DNA of 64,000 nt, taken from contig JAHEZJ010000025.1 of the NCBI GenBank assembly GCA_023251135.1, positions 1-64,000 of the forward strand, read 5' to 3'. Numbering within the stretch: position 1 is the first letter of the stretch; each line of letters begins with the position of its first letter. Made by a program: the position numbers and the translations under genes. The notes below the pieces were generated by a model, which worked only from the letters and a program-made list of their open reading frames with translations, had not been told where the DNA came from and searched no databases. Shown piece by piece: positions 1 through 9,541 of this stretch. The stretch comes from Flavobacterium sp. GTDB lineage: Bacteria; Bacteroidota; Bacteroidia; Flavobacteriales; Flavobacteriaceae.

Positions 1-692
1 GTCCATAAAATGGTGGTTACGCCAGTAGGGTAAGCCGCGTTTAAAGCCAAAGCATCCGAACGGACTCCTGTAAAAGTAAAAGCAGTCGAACAGTTGTCAG
101 TTGCAGTTGGGCTAGTGATCGTAACGCTTGCGTTGCATGTTCCCAAATCTGTAACCTGAGTGATGTTTGCCGGACAGTTTAGGATTGGTTTTTCGATATC
201 GGTAATGGTAATAGTCTGTACACAGGATACCGAAATATTTCCCGCGGTATCTTTAGTTGTCCATGTAATAGTTGTTGTCCCGGTCGGATAAGGATCGGTT
301 AATGCCAAAGCATCCGAACGAACGCCTGTGAAAATAAAGGCAGTTGAACAATTATCAGTAGCCGTTGGGTTTGTAATCGTAAGGTTTGCGCCGCATGTTC
401 CGGCATCAGCCGTTTGCGTAATATTGGGCGGACAGCTGATGATTGGTTTTTCGCTATCGGTAATCGTAATGGTTTGTGTACAGGCTGTCGAAACATTTCC
501 CGAAGCATCGGTAGCGGTCCATAAAATGGTGGTTGTCCCTACCGGGTAAGCCGCGGTTAAATCCAAAGCATCCGAACGAGCTCCTGTGAAAGTAAAGGTT
601 GTCGAACAGTTGTCTGTCGCAGTTGGGTTTGTGATCGTAACGTTGGTAGTGCATTTTCCTTTATCGGCAGACTGGTTAATGTTTGCCGGACA
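1..692 (-). repeat. 258-bp tandem repeat array encoding HYR domains
   Basis: The codon for the Cys of the CPxNI motif recurs at 690-692, 432-434 and 174-176, giving an exact 258-bp (86-codon) period. The copies are very similar at the DNA level, for example around TCCGAACG (Arg-Ser-Asp). Two full units and a partial third are in the window, and the array continues past base 1. Confidence 0.9.
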
Positions 693-1754
693 GCTTATCA
701 GGGGACTAGTGGTATCCGTAACGACCACCGTTTTTGCATCCGAAGTCTGCCTACAGGAAGTACTACCATTTACAACGCTTACTTTATAACTCCCATTGGT
801 TGATACAACAAGTGTTGCTGCCGTTTGTCCATTGATAATTGAACCGTCTTTGTACCACACATAACTTGGCACAGGAGCATTGGTAACTGCTGTTAGGGTT
901 GTTGTTAAACAAGCTTTTAACGCTCCCGATATAGTGATAACAGGTGCGGGATTTACGGTTACATTTATATCCGATAAACCACTTTTGCACCCTGAACTAC
1001 TAACCTGTTCTATTTGAAATTTTGTATTACTAAATAAAGCTGAAGTGGTGTAACTTGATCCTGTATGAATAAAACTCCCCGCCGAATCGTACCAATTAAC
1101 AGTAGAACCAGGTTTGGCAGTAGCTGTTAGTGTTACCGGATTTCCTTCACAAACAGCAGTACTGGTGCCTGTAACTGGTGGTGTACCTACAGTAGCGGTA
1201 AAATTTATTGCATCTAACAAATTACCCATAGCTGCATTACCCGTTGAGGTGGAAACAGCCTCGAAAATAAACCTTGTCGTATTTTGAGAAGCAGGTATTT
1301 GATACGTTCCGGTATATACTTTCCAGGCCGTATTTCCTGTTGCCGCTTTGGTTACTTCGGTATAAGGACCTCCGGGAGGACCTGCTTTTAGCACCATAAC
1401 ATCGGTCCCCTTTCTTCCTCTATGGGCAAACGAATAATTAAACGTGGTCGCTTCTCCAGTATTATAATCCTGATACAATCCCGCTGCAACGTAAGCATTA
1501 AGTTCGGCAAACTGATCTCCTTCAAACGGGGGAAAATTCTCTGCGTTTACTCTGGTCCAAATTTCTATAGATTCATCCGGAGCTGTCGTTTTCCATCCCG
1601 GAACCTGACTTTGATTCACTATCCCACCACCCAAAGGATACTCAAAACCCGGATTATTAGTGATTACCGTGCATTGACTATAGGAAAGATAAGGTAGAAG
1701 AATGAGTGCTGCTTTCATAAAAAAAGCAAACACTTTAAACTGGGGGTTTTTCAT
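1..1754 (-). CDS. large secreted HYR-repeat surface protein, 5' part (partial)
   Basis: Reading the minus strand from an ATG at 1752-1754 gives one frame open to base 1, so the 3' end lies outside the window. The protein begins with a Sec signal peptide (hydrophobic stretch ending ALILLPYLSYSQC; a second Met at residue 13 could also be the start). Residues ~30-190 look like a jelly-roll domain of secreted Bacteroidota proteins (NNPGFEYP, GNLLDAINF). Two Ig-like segments follow (TVNWYDSAG; SYVWYKDGS), then at least three HYR-like repeats (CPANI, TDNCS, TGARSDAL, GTTTILWTATDASGN, TITITD). Such proteins usually end in a T9SS C-terminal domain, which would be outside this window. It is probably a cell-surface adhesin or matrix protein. 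The function is inferred; the reading frame and repeats are seen directly. Confidence 0.85.
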   Translation of the reverse strand, partial: MKNPQFKVFAFFMKAALILLPYLSYSQCTVITNNPGFEYPLGGGIVNQSQVPGWKTTAPDESIEIWTRVNAENFPPFEGDQFAELNAYVAAGLYQDYNTGEATTFNYSFAHRGRKGTDVMVLKAGPPGGPYTEVTKAATGNTAWKVYTGTYQIPASQNTTRFIFEAVSTSTGNAAMGNLLDAINFTATVGTPPVTGTSTAVCEGNPVTLTATAKPGSTVNWYDSAGSFIHTGSSYTTSALFSNTKFQIEQVSSSGCKSGLSDINVTVNPAPVITISGALKACLTTTLTAVTNAPVPSYVWYKDGSIINGQTAATLVVSTNGSYKVSVVNGSTSCRQTSDAKTVVVTDTTSPLISCPANINQSADKGKCTTNVTITNPTATDNCSTTFTFTGARSDALDLTAAYPVGTTTILWTATDASGNVSTACTQTITITDSEKPIISCPPNITQTADAGTCGANLTITNPTATDNCSTAFIFTGVRSDALALTDPYPTGTTTITWTTKDTAGNISVSCVQTITITDIEKPILNCPANITQVTDLGTCNASVTITSPTATDNCSTAFTFTGVRSDALALNAAYPTGVTTILW

Positions 1755-2400
1755 GTTTTAATTTGTTATTCGTTAAGAAAATCAGGAATCCGAAAATGTT
1801 TTCATCTCCATAAATAGTAAGGCGGCTTTACATTTGTAACTGTTGGTGCAGTAAAAACGAACAGACCTGACGGGTTACCATTCGTAATTATTATCCTGTC
1901 AGTTAATCTTTTAAAGCAACTCCGGCCTTATTATTCTTTGGTTATTTGGTACAGGATCTAAGACTGTAGATCCCCTGAATTTGCTGCCTCCATAGCAATT
2001 TGCGTAGAAGTATTTTTTTTTCATATCCTTCCTTTTTTTCGCAAATATCCGACAAGATGTACGTTTTTTACGTCAAAATAAACCCCCTTCCAAAAGGACG
2101 TAATAAGTGCATCTGTACAAGTAATAAGCGGTATAATAAGCAGTTATAGCATTATTCTGTTTGGAGTATTAAACAAAAATGCATCCCTTCAAAAACGGTG
2201 CTATTTCTTGCAATTTTCCCCCATTTTTCAGCTGTTTGTTACAGTATTGGAGGTGAAATTTCTTCAAAATCAAATAATATTTTATTTATGCTCCGAAAAC
2301 TGAACTTCTCTTAATAATACATCCGCCCCATTCGGATATTGGTAAAAATCTATATTTTTGTTAGAAATAGAAGATTTTACCTACTTCAACTCAAATTATT
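1755..2400. other. intergenic region between divergent genes
   Basis: This 646-bp region separates the minus-strand surface protein from the plus-strand transglutaminase gene. I see no supported ORF or RNA gene. It holds a small inverted repeat (GGATCTA at 1954-1960, TAGATCC at 1967-1973), three loose copies of GTAATAAG at ~2099-2145, and one exact TAnnTTTG box (TATTTTTG, 2353-2360) about 40 bp before the start at 2401. No good -33 TTG lies at the usual distance from it. Confidence 0.5.
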
Positions 2401-4422
2401 ATGGAACAAGCCATTCAATCAGAAATTTACAAGATTCAAAAGCCGGAACACTGGGCCACTGTTGTTACCGATCATCAACTTATTGACTACATAAAAGAAT
2501 CAGACTTCTCTCAAAAACAAGCCGACGAGGGACGTGATTATTGTTATTTTTTAGATAAAATTTATTACACCAACGATAACGAAAACAGTGAATATGCCTG
2601 CCTGGCCTATACGCTGAATGAGCCTTCTAATTTAGAAAGAGCCTCGGTTGTTGATGTGGTACTCGAAGAAAATGAAACCTATGTGATACACCGAATCAGT
2701 GTGTTGCGGGATGGTGTTTTGGTAGACAAAATTGCCGATACTAAAGTTAAAATACTCGACAGCGAAAACCAAAGCGGCGGCGGGGTTTTAAGCAGTAATA
2801 AAAAGATCAATATTACCATAAAAGACCTGCGCCTGTATGATATTCTGATCATGGAAGATTCGAGAATTAAAATATTTACCGAACGTGATTTTCTGCGTAA
2901 AGAGTTCTCCAAATATGTATGGGTAGGCCCTGACAGTTACTGGGCTTACGGAAAGTACAAGTTTACTTTTAAAAATGATCGCGAGAAAACGATTGCCTAC
3001 AAAAAAACATTTTTTAGAGATGAAGACGGAAATGTGCTGGCTCCGGAGACCAACTATTTGAAAAAAGGAGAAGCCTATGTTCGCGAAGAAGAAAACTATA
3101 TCAATTTTGTAGATTCGAACCGCGAGGTTTCTTCTTATATCGATTTTGCTACAGCAGCCGACTGGAAGGAGTTGTCTAATTACATCTCTCCTATTTATGA
3201 GACGATTTTCGACCAATCTTCTCTGGTAGATTTTGCTCCGGATTTAGTGGAAAAACTGGACAAGATTGGTTCTAAAGACGAGCAGCTGCAATTTGCCATA
3301 GAATATGTTCAAAACCACATCAATTATATTTACAATGCCGATGAGATGAACGGCCACAAACCGCAGGAACCTGCCGTAACCTTTGCGAACAAACAAGGAG
3401 ACTGCAAGGCAAAATCGGTTTTGCTCAAAGTCATTTTAGATTATATCGGGGTTGATTCTTCGATTATTCTGGTCAATTTCGGTACTGACTTTTATATCAA
3501 ATATTATTTACCATCATTACTGACTTTTAATCACGTAATTGTTAAAATCAATTACAAGGAGGAAAGTTACTTTGTGGATGCGACCCTACGCGATGAATTT
3601 GGATTGATCGAAAACCGCGGCTTTATTTTCTTCCTGCATTATCTGGAAGTAAAACCAAATTTGGAATTACAGCACAAACCACCTCATCGTTTTTCGTATT
3701 ATGCCGTAGACGAAAAATCGGAATTTGTGGCACAGCAAAATGTGGGCAAGCTAAAGGTAACAACGGTGTACAAAGGAAATCGCGCCAACAGCATGCGCCG
3801 ATATTTTAAAAATACCAATAAAAGAGAGATTATTGACAGCTGGAATAATTTCTTCTTTTATACCTTAAATTATACGAATGACAGAAACGGAACGGATCTG
3901 AGAAAGATTTTTAAAGATGCCGCAATTGAAATTGTCAGCGATGATAAAAAAAGTAACGAGTTTACAGTGGAGTATCAAACCACTATTGACAATCCTTATT
4001 TTTCAGACGGTCAAAAAAATCGTTTCTTAATGTATTTTGATGCTAATATCGTTAAAAACAGGGTAAGAGATTTTATACACCAAGACATTTCTTTCTGGCA
4101 CAATTTTGACAATGAAAGATATGAAATCACATTGGTAACCGATCAGAAAATCGATGTTACCGAGAAGTTCACCGTACAGGAAAGCACGATCAACAATCCG
4201 TATTTTGATTATGTGAGCCGCAAAAAAATCAACAAAAACGGAGGGACTGTTACGATCGACTTTAAACCTTTAATTAATTTAGAAATTCCCGAAAACGACT
4301 TTGAAGCTTTCAGAGAGGCGCATAACGAAATCGCAGACAGCAATTATGGAATTGGGGTTGATATTATAGAAGAAGGTTTGCTGAACAAGCTGAAATTCAA
4401 TTTCAAAAAATTAGTGAAATAA
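2401..4422 (+). CDS. DUF3857/transglutaminase-like domain protein
   Basis: A 673-residue protein without a signal peptide. The N-terminal half (~50-260) is beta-rich and fits the DUF3857 region that precedes transglutaminase cores in Bacteroidota proteins. The core at ~290-400 has a plausible catalytic triad: Cys335 in GDCKAKS, His378 in FNHVIV and Asp393 in VDATLR. The C-terminal third (~410-673) is a further beta-rich region. Such proteins have papain-like folds and may act as peptidases or protein cross-linkers; the substrate is unknown. It stands alone, with a long intergenic region upstream and a repeat array downstream. The fold is fairly clear; the biological role is not. Confidence 0.75.
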   Translation: MEQAIQSEIYKIQKPEHWATVVTDHQLIDYIKESDFSQKQADEGRDYCYFLDKIYYTNDNENSEYACLAYTLNEPSNLERASVVDVVLEENETYVIHRISVLRDGVLVDKIADTKVKILDSENQSGGGVLSSNKKINITIKDLRLYDILIMEDSRIKIFTERDFLRKEFSKYVWVGPDSYWAYGKYKFTFKNDREKTIAYKKTFFRDEDGNVLAPETNYLKKGEAYVREEENYINFVDSNREVSSYIDFATAADWKELSNYISPIYETIFDQSSLVDFAPDLVEKLDKIGSKDEQLQFAIEYVQNHINYIYNADEMNGHKPQEPAVTFANKQGDCKAKSVLLKVILDYIGVDSSIILVNFGTDFYIKYYLPSLLTFNHVIVKINYKEESYFVDATLRDEFGLIENRGFIFFLHYLEVKPNLELQHKPPHRFSYYAVDEKSEFVAQQNVGKLKVTTVYKGNRANSMRRYFKNTNKREIIDSWNNFFFYTLNYTNDRNGTDLRKIFKDAAIEIVSDDKKSNEFTVEYQTTIDNPYFSDGQKNRFLMYFDANIVKNRVRDFIHQDISFWHNFDNERYEITLVTDQKIDVTEKFTVQESTINNPYFDYVSRKKINKNGGTVTIDFKPLINLEIPENDFEAFREAHNEIADSNYGIGVDIIEEGLLNKLKFNFKKLVK

Positions 4423-4445
4423 TCATATCAAAAGAGCTATTATTT

Positions 4446-4840
4446 AAACACAAATTACACGAATTGTCACTAATTTAATCCGCTAAGCTTGTGGTGAAAT
4501 TAATTCCACAAACAAATTAGTGACAATGCGTGTTACTTTTTATACTTGTGTCCATACGTTAAGCTCAAGCTAAACACAAATTACACGAATTGCACTAATT
4601 TAATCCGCTAAGCTTGTGGTGAAATTAATTCCACAAACAAATTAGTGACAATGCGTGCAATGCGTGTTACTTTTTATACTTGTGTCCATTCGTTAAGTTC
4701 AAGCTAAACACAAATAACACGAATTGCACTAATTTAATCCGCTAAGCTTGTTAGTGAAATTAATTCCACAAACAAATTAGTGACAATTCGTGCAATTCGT
4801 GTTATTTTTTATAGCTGTAATCTATCTTTTTGTGTTTAAA
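4446..4840. repeat. three tandem copies of a ~126-134 bp imperfect palindrome
   Basis: Copies begin with AAACACAAAT at 4446, 4572 and 4706. Each runs through ACACGAATTG, CACTAATTT, CCGCTAAGCTTG, TTCCACAAACAAATTAGTG and ends near CGTGTTA. Within each copy the left part (CACGAATTG...CACTAATTT) is complementary to the right part (AAATTAGTG...CGTG), so each unit can fold into a long hairpin. The array fills the gap between convergent genes (plus gene ending 4422, minus gene ending 4843) and could also stop transcription from both sides. No coding potential was seen. Confidence 0.85.
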
Positions 4841-4842
4841 AC

Positions 4843-7068
4843 TTAAAGCAATTCAAAATTTGCTTTTAGTTTAAGGTCGGCTGATGAGGTGCCAATCAGT
4901 ACTTCAAAATCTCCGGGTTCTGCTGTCCACTCTAATTTGCTAGTGTAGAAAGACAGTTTCTCTTTGTCGATTGTAAATTCGATTGTTTTAGATTCTCCGG
5001 CATTTAGTTTTACTTTTTGGAAATCTCTCAATTCCAAAACCGGACGAACTACCGATCCAAATTTATCTTTTAAGTACAATTGTACGACTTCTTCTCCGGC
5101 TACTTTCCCAACATTTGACAATTGAAAAGAAACTTTGATGGTTTCGTTGCTGGTCATTTTAGTCGAAGACAATTTCAGATCAGTATAATTGAATTTTGTA
5201 TAACTCAGTCCGTATCCAAAAGGAAATTTAGGGGAGTTTTTCAGATCAATATAGGCTGATACATAGTTTTTGGCATCTTCGTCTTTAGCAGGTCTTCCGG
5301 TACTAAAATGATTGTAGTAAATAGGAATCTGCCCTACTTCTCTCGGAAAAGTCATAGGCAATTTTCCGGACGGATTGTAATCTCCAAATAACACATTGGC
5401 GATGGCATTTCCGGCTTCGGTTCCCAACCACCAGGTGTACACAATGGCCGGAACATTATCGGCTGTCCAGTTGAAAATAAGAGGACGCCCCGCATTTACC
5501 AAAACAACTACCGGTTTTCCGGTTGCCTGAATGGCTTTTACTAAATCTTCCTGCACCCCCGGCAAATGAAGATCGCTTCGGCTTTTGGCCTCACCGCTCA
5601 TATCACGTCGTTCTCCGATACTCAAAATAACAACATCCGCCTGTTTAGCTGTTGCCACTGCTTCGGCAAAACCGTCTTTGTTGTCTCCGTCTACTTCACA
5701 TCCTTTGGCATAAAGTAATTTGGTGTTTTTGCCTACTTTCTTTTGCAAACCGTCCCATTGCGAAACCACCCATTTGTCATAATCCACCTCCGGCAATTCT
5801 ACCGACCAAAATCCCATATTGGCTTTGTATTCTTTAACCATCGGACCTATGAAGGCGATTGTTTTTACGTTTTTTGAAAGGGGTAATGTTTCGTTGTCGT
5901 TCTTTAATAACACGATACTTTTTTGGGCTACTTCCAGCGCTGCTTTTCTGTTTTCAGGATTGCTTAAAGCTTTGTCTGCTCTTTTAGGATCGGAATAGCG
6001 GTACGGATCCTCAAATAAACCCAATTCGAATTTCTTGCGTAAAATACGTTTTACGGCATCATCAATCAAATCGACAGACACTTTACCTTCTTTAACCAAT
6101 TCTGCCAGATGATAGCGGTACGCATTACTTTCCATATCCATATCGCTTCCTGCTGTAATGGCGGCAAGTGCGGCAGCTTTCAGATCTTTGGAGTAGCCGT
6201 GTGCGACCATTTCGCCTATCGATCCCCAGTCGGATACTACGAATCCCTGAAAGTTCCATTTTCCTTTTAAGATGTCACGCTGTAAATGCACATTTGCTGT
6301 GGCCGGAATTCCGTTTAAGTCATTAAAGGAGTTCATAAAAGTGGCTGCCCCGGCATCAAGAGCGGCTTTGAAAGGAGGCAAATAGGTTTCCAGAAGCATT
6401 CGTTCGCTCATGTCGACCGAGTTGTAATCTCTTCCGCCCACCGCTGCACCGTAGGCTGCAAAGTGTTTTACGCAAGCCATAACCGAGTTGAGATCTCCCA
6501 GTTTATTGCCCTGAAAACCTTTTACTCTGGCATAGGCTATTTTAGATCCGAGATAGGTATCTTCTCCGGCGCCTTCCATTACGCGTCCCCAACGCGGGTC
6601 ACGGGCAATGTCGACCATTGGTGCGAAGGTCCAATGAATCCCACTTGCTGAAGCTTCTGTCGCTGCCACTCTGGCCGCCAGTTCGATTGCTGGTAAATCC
6701 CAGCTGGCTGCTTCGGCTAACGGAATTGGAAAGGTGGTTTTGTAACCGTGAATGACGTCCTGACCAAATAACAATGGGATTTTTAAACGAGACTGCATCG
6801 CCAATTCCTGATACTGTCTGGTATAGGTTGTTCCCACCACGTTTAACATCGAACCGATAAGTCCTGCCTTTATTTCGGCCTGTTTGTTTGCGTTTATGGT
6901 AATGGGGCCCGTTGCGGCGTTGTCGCCTGTGTATTGATTGAGCTGACCAATTTTTTCCTCAAGGGTCATTTTTTTCAATAGCGCATTTACCTTTTGATCT
7001 ACTGTTTCTTGTTGGGCTGCCGCAACAAACGACAGCAGCAGTAAAGTGAATGTGGTTATTTTTTTCAT
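4843..7068 (-). CDS. bglX: GH3 beta-glucosidase, BglX-like
   Basis: A 741-residue exo-acting glycoside hydrolase family 3 enzyme that would release glucose from beta-gluco-oligosaccharides. It has a Sec signal peptide (MKKITTFTLLLLSFVAAAQQ), pointing to the periplasm. The order is GH3 N-terminal barrel (~35-345), GH3 C-terminal domain (~385-600) and fibronectin III-like domain (~655-725). Asp280 in VVSDWGS is the expected nucleophile. KHFAAYG and MVDIARDPRWGR are typical substrate-site motifs. The length matches BglX. It is the last gene of the PUL, 13 bp after the GH30 gene upstream, and probably finishes hydrolysis of imported oligosaccharides. The exact linkage cannot be read from sequence. 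Confidence 0.93.
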   Translation of the reverse strand: MKKITTFTLLLLSFVAAAQQETVDQKVNALLKKMTLEEKIGQLNQYTGDNAATGPITINANKQAEIKAGLIGSMLNVVGTTYTRQYQELAMQSRLKIPLLFGQDVIHGYKTTFPIPLAEAASWDLPAIELAARVAATEASASGIHWTFAPMVDIARDPRWGRVMEGAGEDTYLGSKIAYARVKGFQGNKLGDLNSVMACVKHFAAYGAAVGGRDYNSVDMSERMLLETYLPPFKAALDAGAATFMNSFNDLNGIPATANVHLQRDILKGKWNFQGFVVSDWGSIGEMVAHGYSKDLKAAALAAITAGSDMDMESNAYRYHLAELVKEGKVSVDLIDDAVKRILRKKFELGLFEDPYRYSDPKRADKALSNPENRKAALEVAQKSIVLLKNDNETLPLSKNVKTIAFIGPMVKEYKANMGFWSVELPEVDYDKWVVSQWDGLQKKVGKNTKLLYAKGCEVDGDNKDGFAEAVATAKQADVVILSIGERRDMSGEAKSRSDLHLPGVQEDLVKAIQATGKPVVVLVNAGRPLIFNWTADNVPAIVYTWWLGTEAGNAIANVLFGDYNPSGKLPMTFPREVGQIPIYYNHFSTGRPAKDEDAKNYVSAYIDLKNSPKFPFGYGLSYTKFNYTDLKLSSTKMTSNETIKVSFQLSNVGKVAGEEVVQLYLKDKFGSVVRPVLELRDFQKVKLNAGESKTIEFTIDKEKLSFYTSKLEWTAEPGDFEVLIGTSSADLKLKANFELL

Positions 7069-7081
7069 ACTTAATTTAGAT

Positions 7082-8506
7082 TTACCATACGTAAGTTGCT
7101 ACCGAACCTGCGTCCAATGATGTTGTAACTTGTTTTTGATTCTCTTTTATATTGAAGGTCTCTGTGTTTGCACCATCGTTTTCAACAATTAAAACGGTTT
7201 TTCCATCTGGTGTTTTAAAGGCAACATTATACAAATTTCCGCTAAGGTTGCTGGCAATCCTAACAGAACCTTCAGGAACAAATTTTGAAGCGTGCCCAAT
7301 AATATAATAGCCTACTTCTCTTTTAATGTTCTGATTTTTATCAATCATCAAAGCTCCTTTACAGGTCGAACATCCACCCGGAGTAAAGGGTTCATACTTT
7401 TCGTTATTGGCCAGTCCCCACGAAAGTGCGTTGACACTCCAATTGCGCATAGAACCAATGACCACATTTTTCACACTCCATTTTAAATCAGATTCAAAGC
7501 TGCTGCCAGAGCCGGTATATTGTTCTGTAAAATACAACTCTTTTTTGGGATAGGCGTTATGAACGGTGGTTAAAGCGCTAATGTCTCCTTCATACAAATG
7601 AAAGGCTGAACCTGCCACAAAAGGCAATGCTTTTGGATCATTCAGAATGGTTAAAGGATATTCGGGTTTGTTGCAATTGTGATCGTAAACTACAATTTTG
7701 GTTTTGATTTTAGCTTTTGCAAAAGCAGGGCCTAAATTGGTTTTAATAAATTCTGCCTGCTGCAATGCCGTCATGTACATACTTGGATTGTTTCCCGGAT
7801 GCAGAGGCTCGTTTTGTGGTGTTATCGCATCAATAACAATCCCGTGCGCTTGCATTGCTTGTATGTATTTTACAAAATAATCGGCATAAACCTGATAGTA
7901 TTTGGGCTGTAAACTTCCACCTTTCGAGCTTCCGTTGTCTTTCATCCAAACGGGCGGCGACCAGGGCGAACCCATTATTTTGAGCTTTGGGTTTATGGCC
8001 AAAATCTCTTTTAAAAGTGGCACCACGTCCTTTAAATCAGGTCCCAGATCAAAGTGTTCTAATTTTAAATCGGTTTGCCCTTCGGGCAGATCATCATACG
8101 AAAAAACTTTTTCATTCAAATCAGAAGCGCCAATACTAATTCGCAGATAACTCAATCCAATAGCGTCTTTTTTTCGGGAAAACAATTCCTGAAGCAATGC
8201 TTCTTTTTTGGCTGTATCGAGTTTTAGAATGTTTTGGGCACTTCCCCCCGTTAGCGAAAATCCAAAACCTTCGATCGTCTGAAACTTTTGGGAAGCGTCT
8301 ACCAAAATCGTCGGATTCGAATTGGTTTCAGCCTTAAAAACCAAATCACTTTGCTTTTGAAGTTTTGAAGCTTCATTAGTAGTGGTGATCCAGGCTTCGG
8401 CTTTTCCGGACCGGGCAGCGGCGTTGTTTGAAGTTCCACATTTTATCTGAACTGCGATGAGCGGCAGCAAGAGTAAAATCTGAAGTTTTTTGTTGATGTT
8501 TTTCAT
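7082..8506 (-). CDS. GH30 family glycoside hydrolase (lipoprotein), copy 1
   Basis: A 474-residue retaining GH30 enzyme, the family of beta-1,6-glucanases and glucosylceramidases. The signal peptide ends at a likely lipid-bearing Cys23 (IAVQIKC). The substrate loop GFGFSLTGGSA is at ~80-90. The catalytic pair is Glu233 in TPQNEPLHPG and Glu328 in LYFTEQY. A beta-sandwich from ~420 closes the fold. It is closely related to the GH30 at 11320-12762 (same QNEPLHxGNNPSM block and same CSTCKGAL-type segment), so the two are probably duplicates that may have diverged in specificity. It starts 1 bp after the stop of the preceding gene, indicating translational coupling. Substrate (beta-1,6-glucan) is inferred from the family and PUL context. 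Confidence 0.9.
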   Translation of the reverse strand: MKNINKKLQILLLLPLIAVQIKCGTSNNAAARSGKAEAWITTTNEASKLQKQSDLVFKAETNSNPTILVDASQKFQTIEGFGFSLTGGSAQNILKLDTAKKEALLQELFSRKKDAIGLSYLRISIGASDLNEKVFSYDDLPEGQTDLKLEHFDLGPDLKDVVPLLKEILAINPKLKIMGSPWSPPVWMKDNGSSKGGSLQPKYYQVYADYFVKYIQAMQAHGIVIDAITPQNEPLHPGNNPSMYMTALQQAEFIKTNLGPAFAKAKIKTKIVVYDHNCNKPEYPLTILNDPKALPFVAGSAFHLYEGDISALTTVHNAYPKKELYFTEQYTGSGSSFESDLKWSVKNVVIGSMRNWSVNALSWGLANNEKYEPFTPGGCSTCKGALMIDKNQNIKREVGYYIIGHASKFVPEGSVRIASNLSGNLYNVAFKTPDGKTVLIVENDGANTETFNIKENQKQVTTSLDAGSVATYVW

Positions 8507-8507
8507 T

Positions 8508-9347
8508 TTAATCTATTTCTATTAAGACAGGCAAGTGATCCGACGGATATTTTAAATCCCTGGAGTCACTTAAGACTGCGTGTTTCTGAATTTTTAATCC
8601 GCTGTTTTTAGAGATAAAAATATAATCCAGTAATAAGGTTACAGCTTCATTGTGCTTGAAATTATTAAAGGTACCGGAAGGGCCAAAAGGTTTTTCTTTT
8701 GAAACCTCTTGTGTATCCTCCATCACTTTTTTGATCTCTTTAATTTGTTTGGTATCCGGTTCTGAGTTAAAATCTCCCATTAAAAACACCGGATGATTTT
8801 TAGTATTTATTTCTTTTATTTTAGACAGTACCAGCTCTACTCCTTTTACACGGGCCGCCTCGCCCATATGATCAAGGTGCAGGTTGAAAACCCAAAACTC
8901 TTTTTTTGTTTTTAAATCTTTAAACAATCCATAGGTACAAACCCTGTTGCAGGCAGCATCCCAGCCTCTTGAAACCACAGTTGGCGTTTCCGACAACCAG
9001 AAGGTGTTGCTGTGCTGTACCTGAAAACGATCTTTTTTATAGTAAATCGTGCAGGCTTCTCCTGTTCCTTTCTCTTCTCTTCCTATTCCAAATTGGTTGT
9101 AATCCCGAAAAGCGGAAGTTATATCGGCCACCTGATTGGGCAGCGCTTCCTGAATTCCAAAAATATCCGGACTGTAAAATCTGATTTGAGAATTAAAATA
9201 ATCTTTCCGGTTGGGCCAGGCGTTTTCTCCGTCAGAAGCAACATCCAAACGAATATTATAGGTCATCAATTTTACATTCTGGCCATAAAATGAGCCACTA
9301 ACTAAAAGCAGAAGCAGTACGAGAGCAATTGTGTTTGTCTTTTTCAT
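8508..9347 (-). CDS. endonuclease/exonuclease/phosphatase-fold secreted protein
   Basis: A 279-residue metal-dependent phosphodiesterase-fold protein with a Sec signal peptide (LLLLLVSGSFYGQ). All core motifs of the DNase I-like superfamily are present: MTYNIR near the N terminus, GIQEA, NLHLDHMG, GDFNSEP and a terminal SDHLPV. Such proteins are common in Flavobacterium and Bacteroides PULs and their substrate there is unknown; a phosphodiester on a glycan or a phosphoinositol-type group is possible. It lies between the GH5 and GH30 genes, 194 bp after the GH5 gene and 1 bp before the next GH30 gene, so it belongs to the PUL transcript. Active-site residues look intact. Confidence 0.88.
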   Translation of the reverse strand: MKKTNTIALVLLLLLVSGSFYGQNVKLMTYNIRLDVASDGENAWPNRKDYFNSQIRFYSPDIFGIQEALPNQVADITSAFRDYNQFGIGREEKGTGEACTIYYKKDRFQVQHSNTFWLSETPTVVSRGWDAACNRVCTYGLFKDLKTKKEFWVFNLHLDHMGEAARVKGVELVLSKIKEINTKNHPVFLMGDFNSEPDTKQIKEIKKVMEDTQEVSKEKPFGPSGTFNNFKHNEAVTLLLDYIFISKNSGLKIQKHAVLSDSRDLKYPSDHLPVLIEID

Positions 9348-9458
9348 CTTAAAAAAATTTGATTCGTAAAGCTAGCATTTCATTGGTCTCAAAGAAAAAT
9401 ATAAACTTCAAAATAATGTTAATTTAACCCGTTGGATGTATTTAAACATATAGAAAGT

Positions 9459-9514
9459 TTACAGTCACAGTTTACAGTCGCATTTCACATCTAACATCTA
9501 ACATTTCACATCTA
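9459..9514. repeat. short degenerate direct repeats in PUL intergenic gap
   Basis: The 194-bp gap before the EEP gene carries TTTACAGTC repeated twice, then CATTTCACATCT and ATCTAACATCTAACATTTC-like units. A similar motif (ACATTTCACATCT) appears at ~50618-50630, so this is a scattered low-complexity intergenic element. No gene was seen in the gap. Confidence 0.6.
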
Positions 9515-9541
9515 CTCTCTTATTAATACCTCTTTAAACCT

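Noticed and set aside
299..990. Short ORFs on both strands in the HYR repeat region
   Set aside because: They are other-frame readings of the single large minus-strand gene that runs off the window edge.
4446..4840. Possible CRISPR array
   Set aside because: Only three long units with no unique spacers between short direct repeats, and no cas gene nearby.
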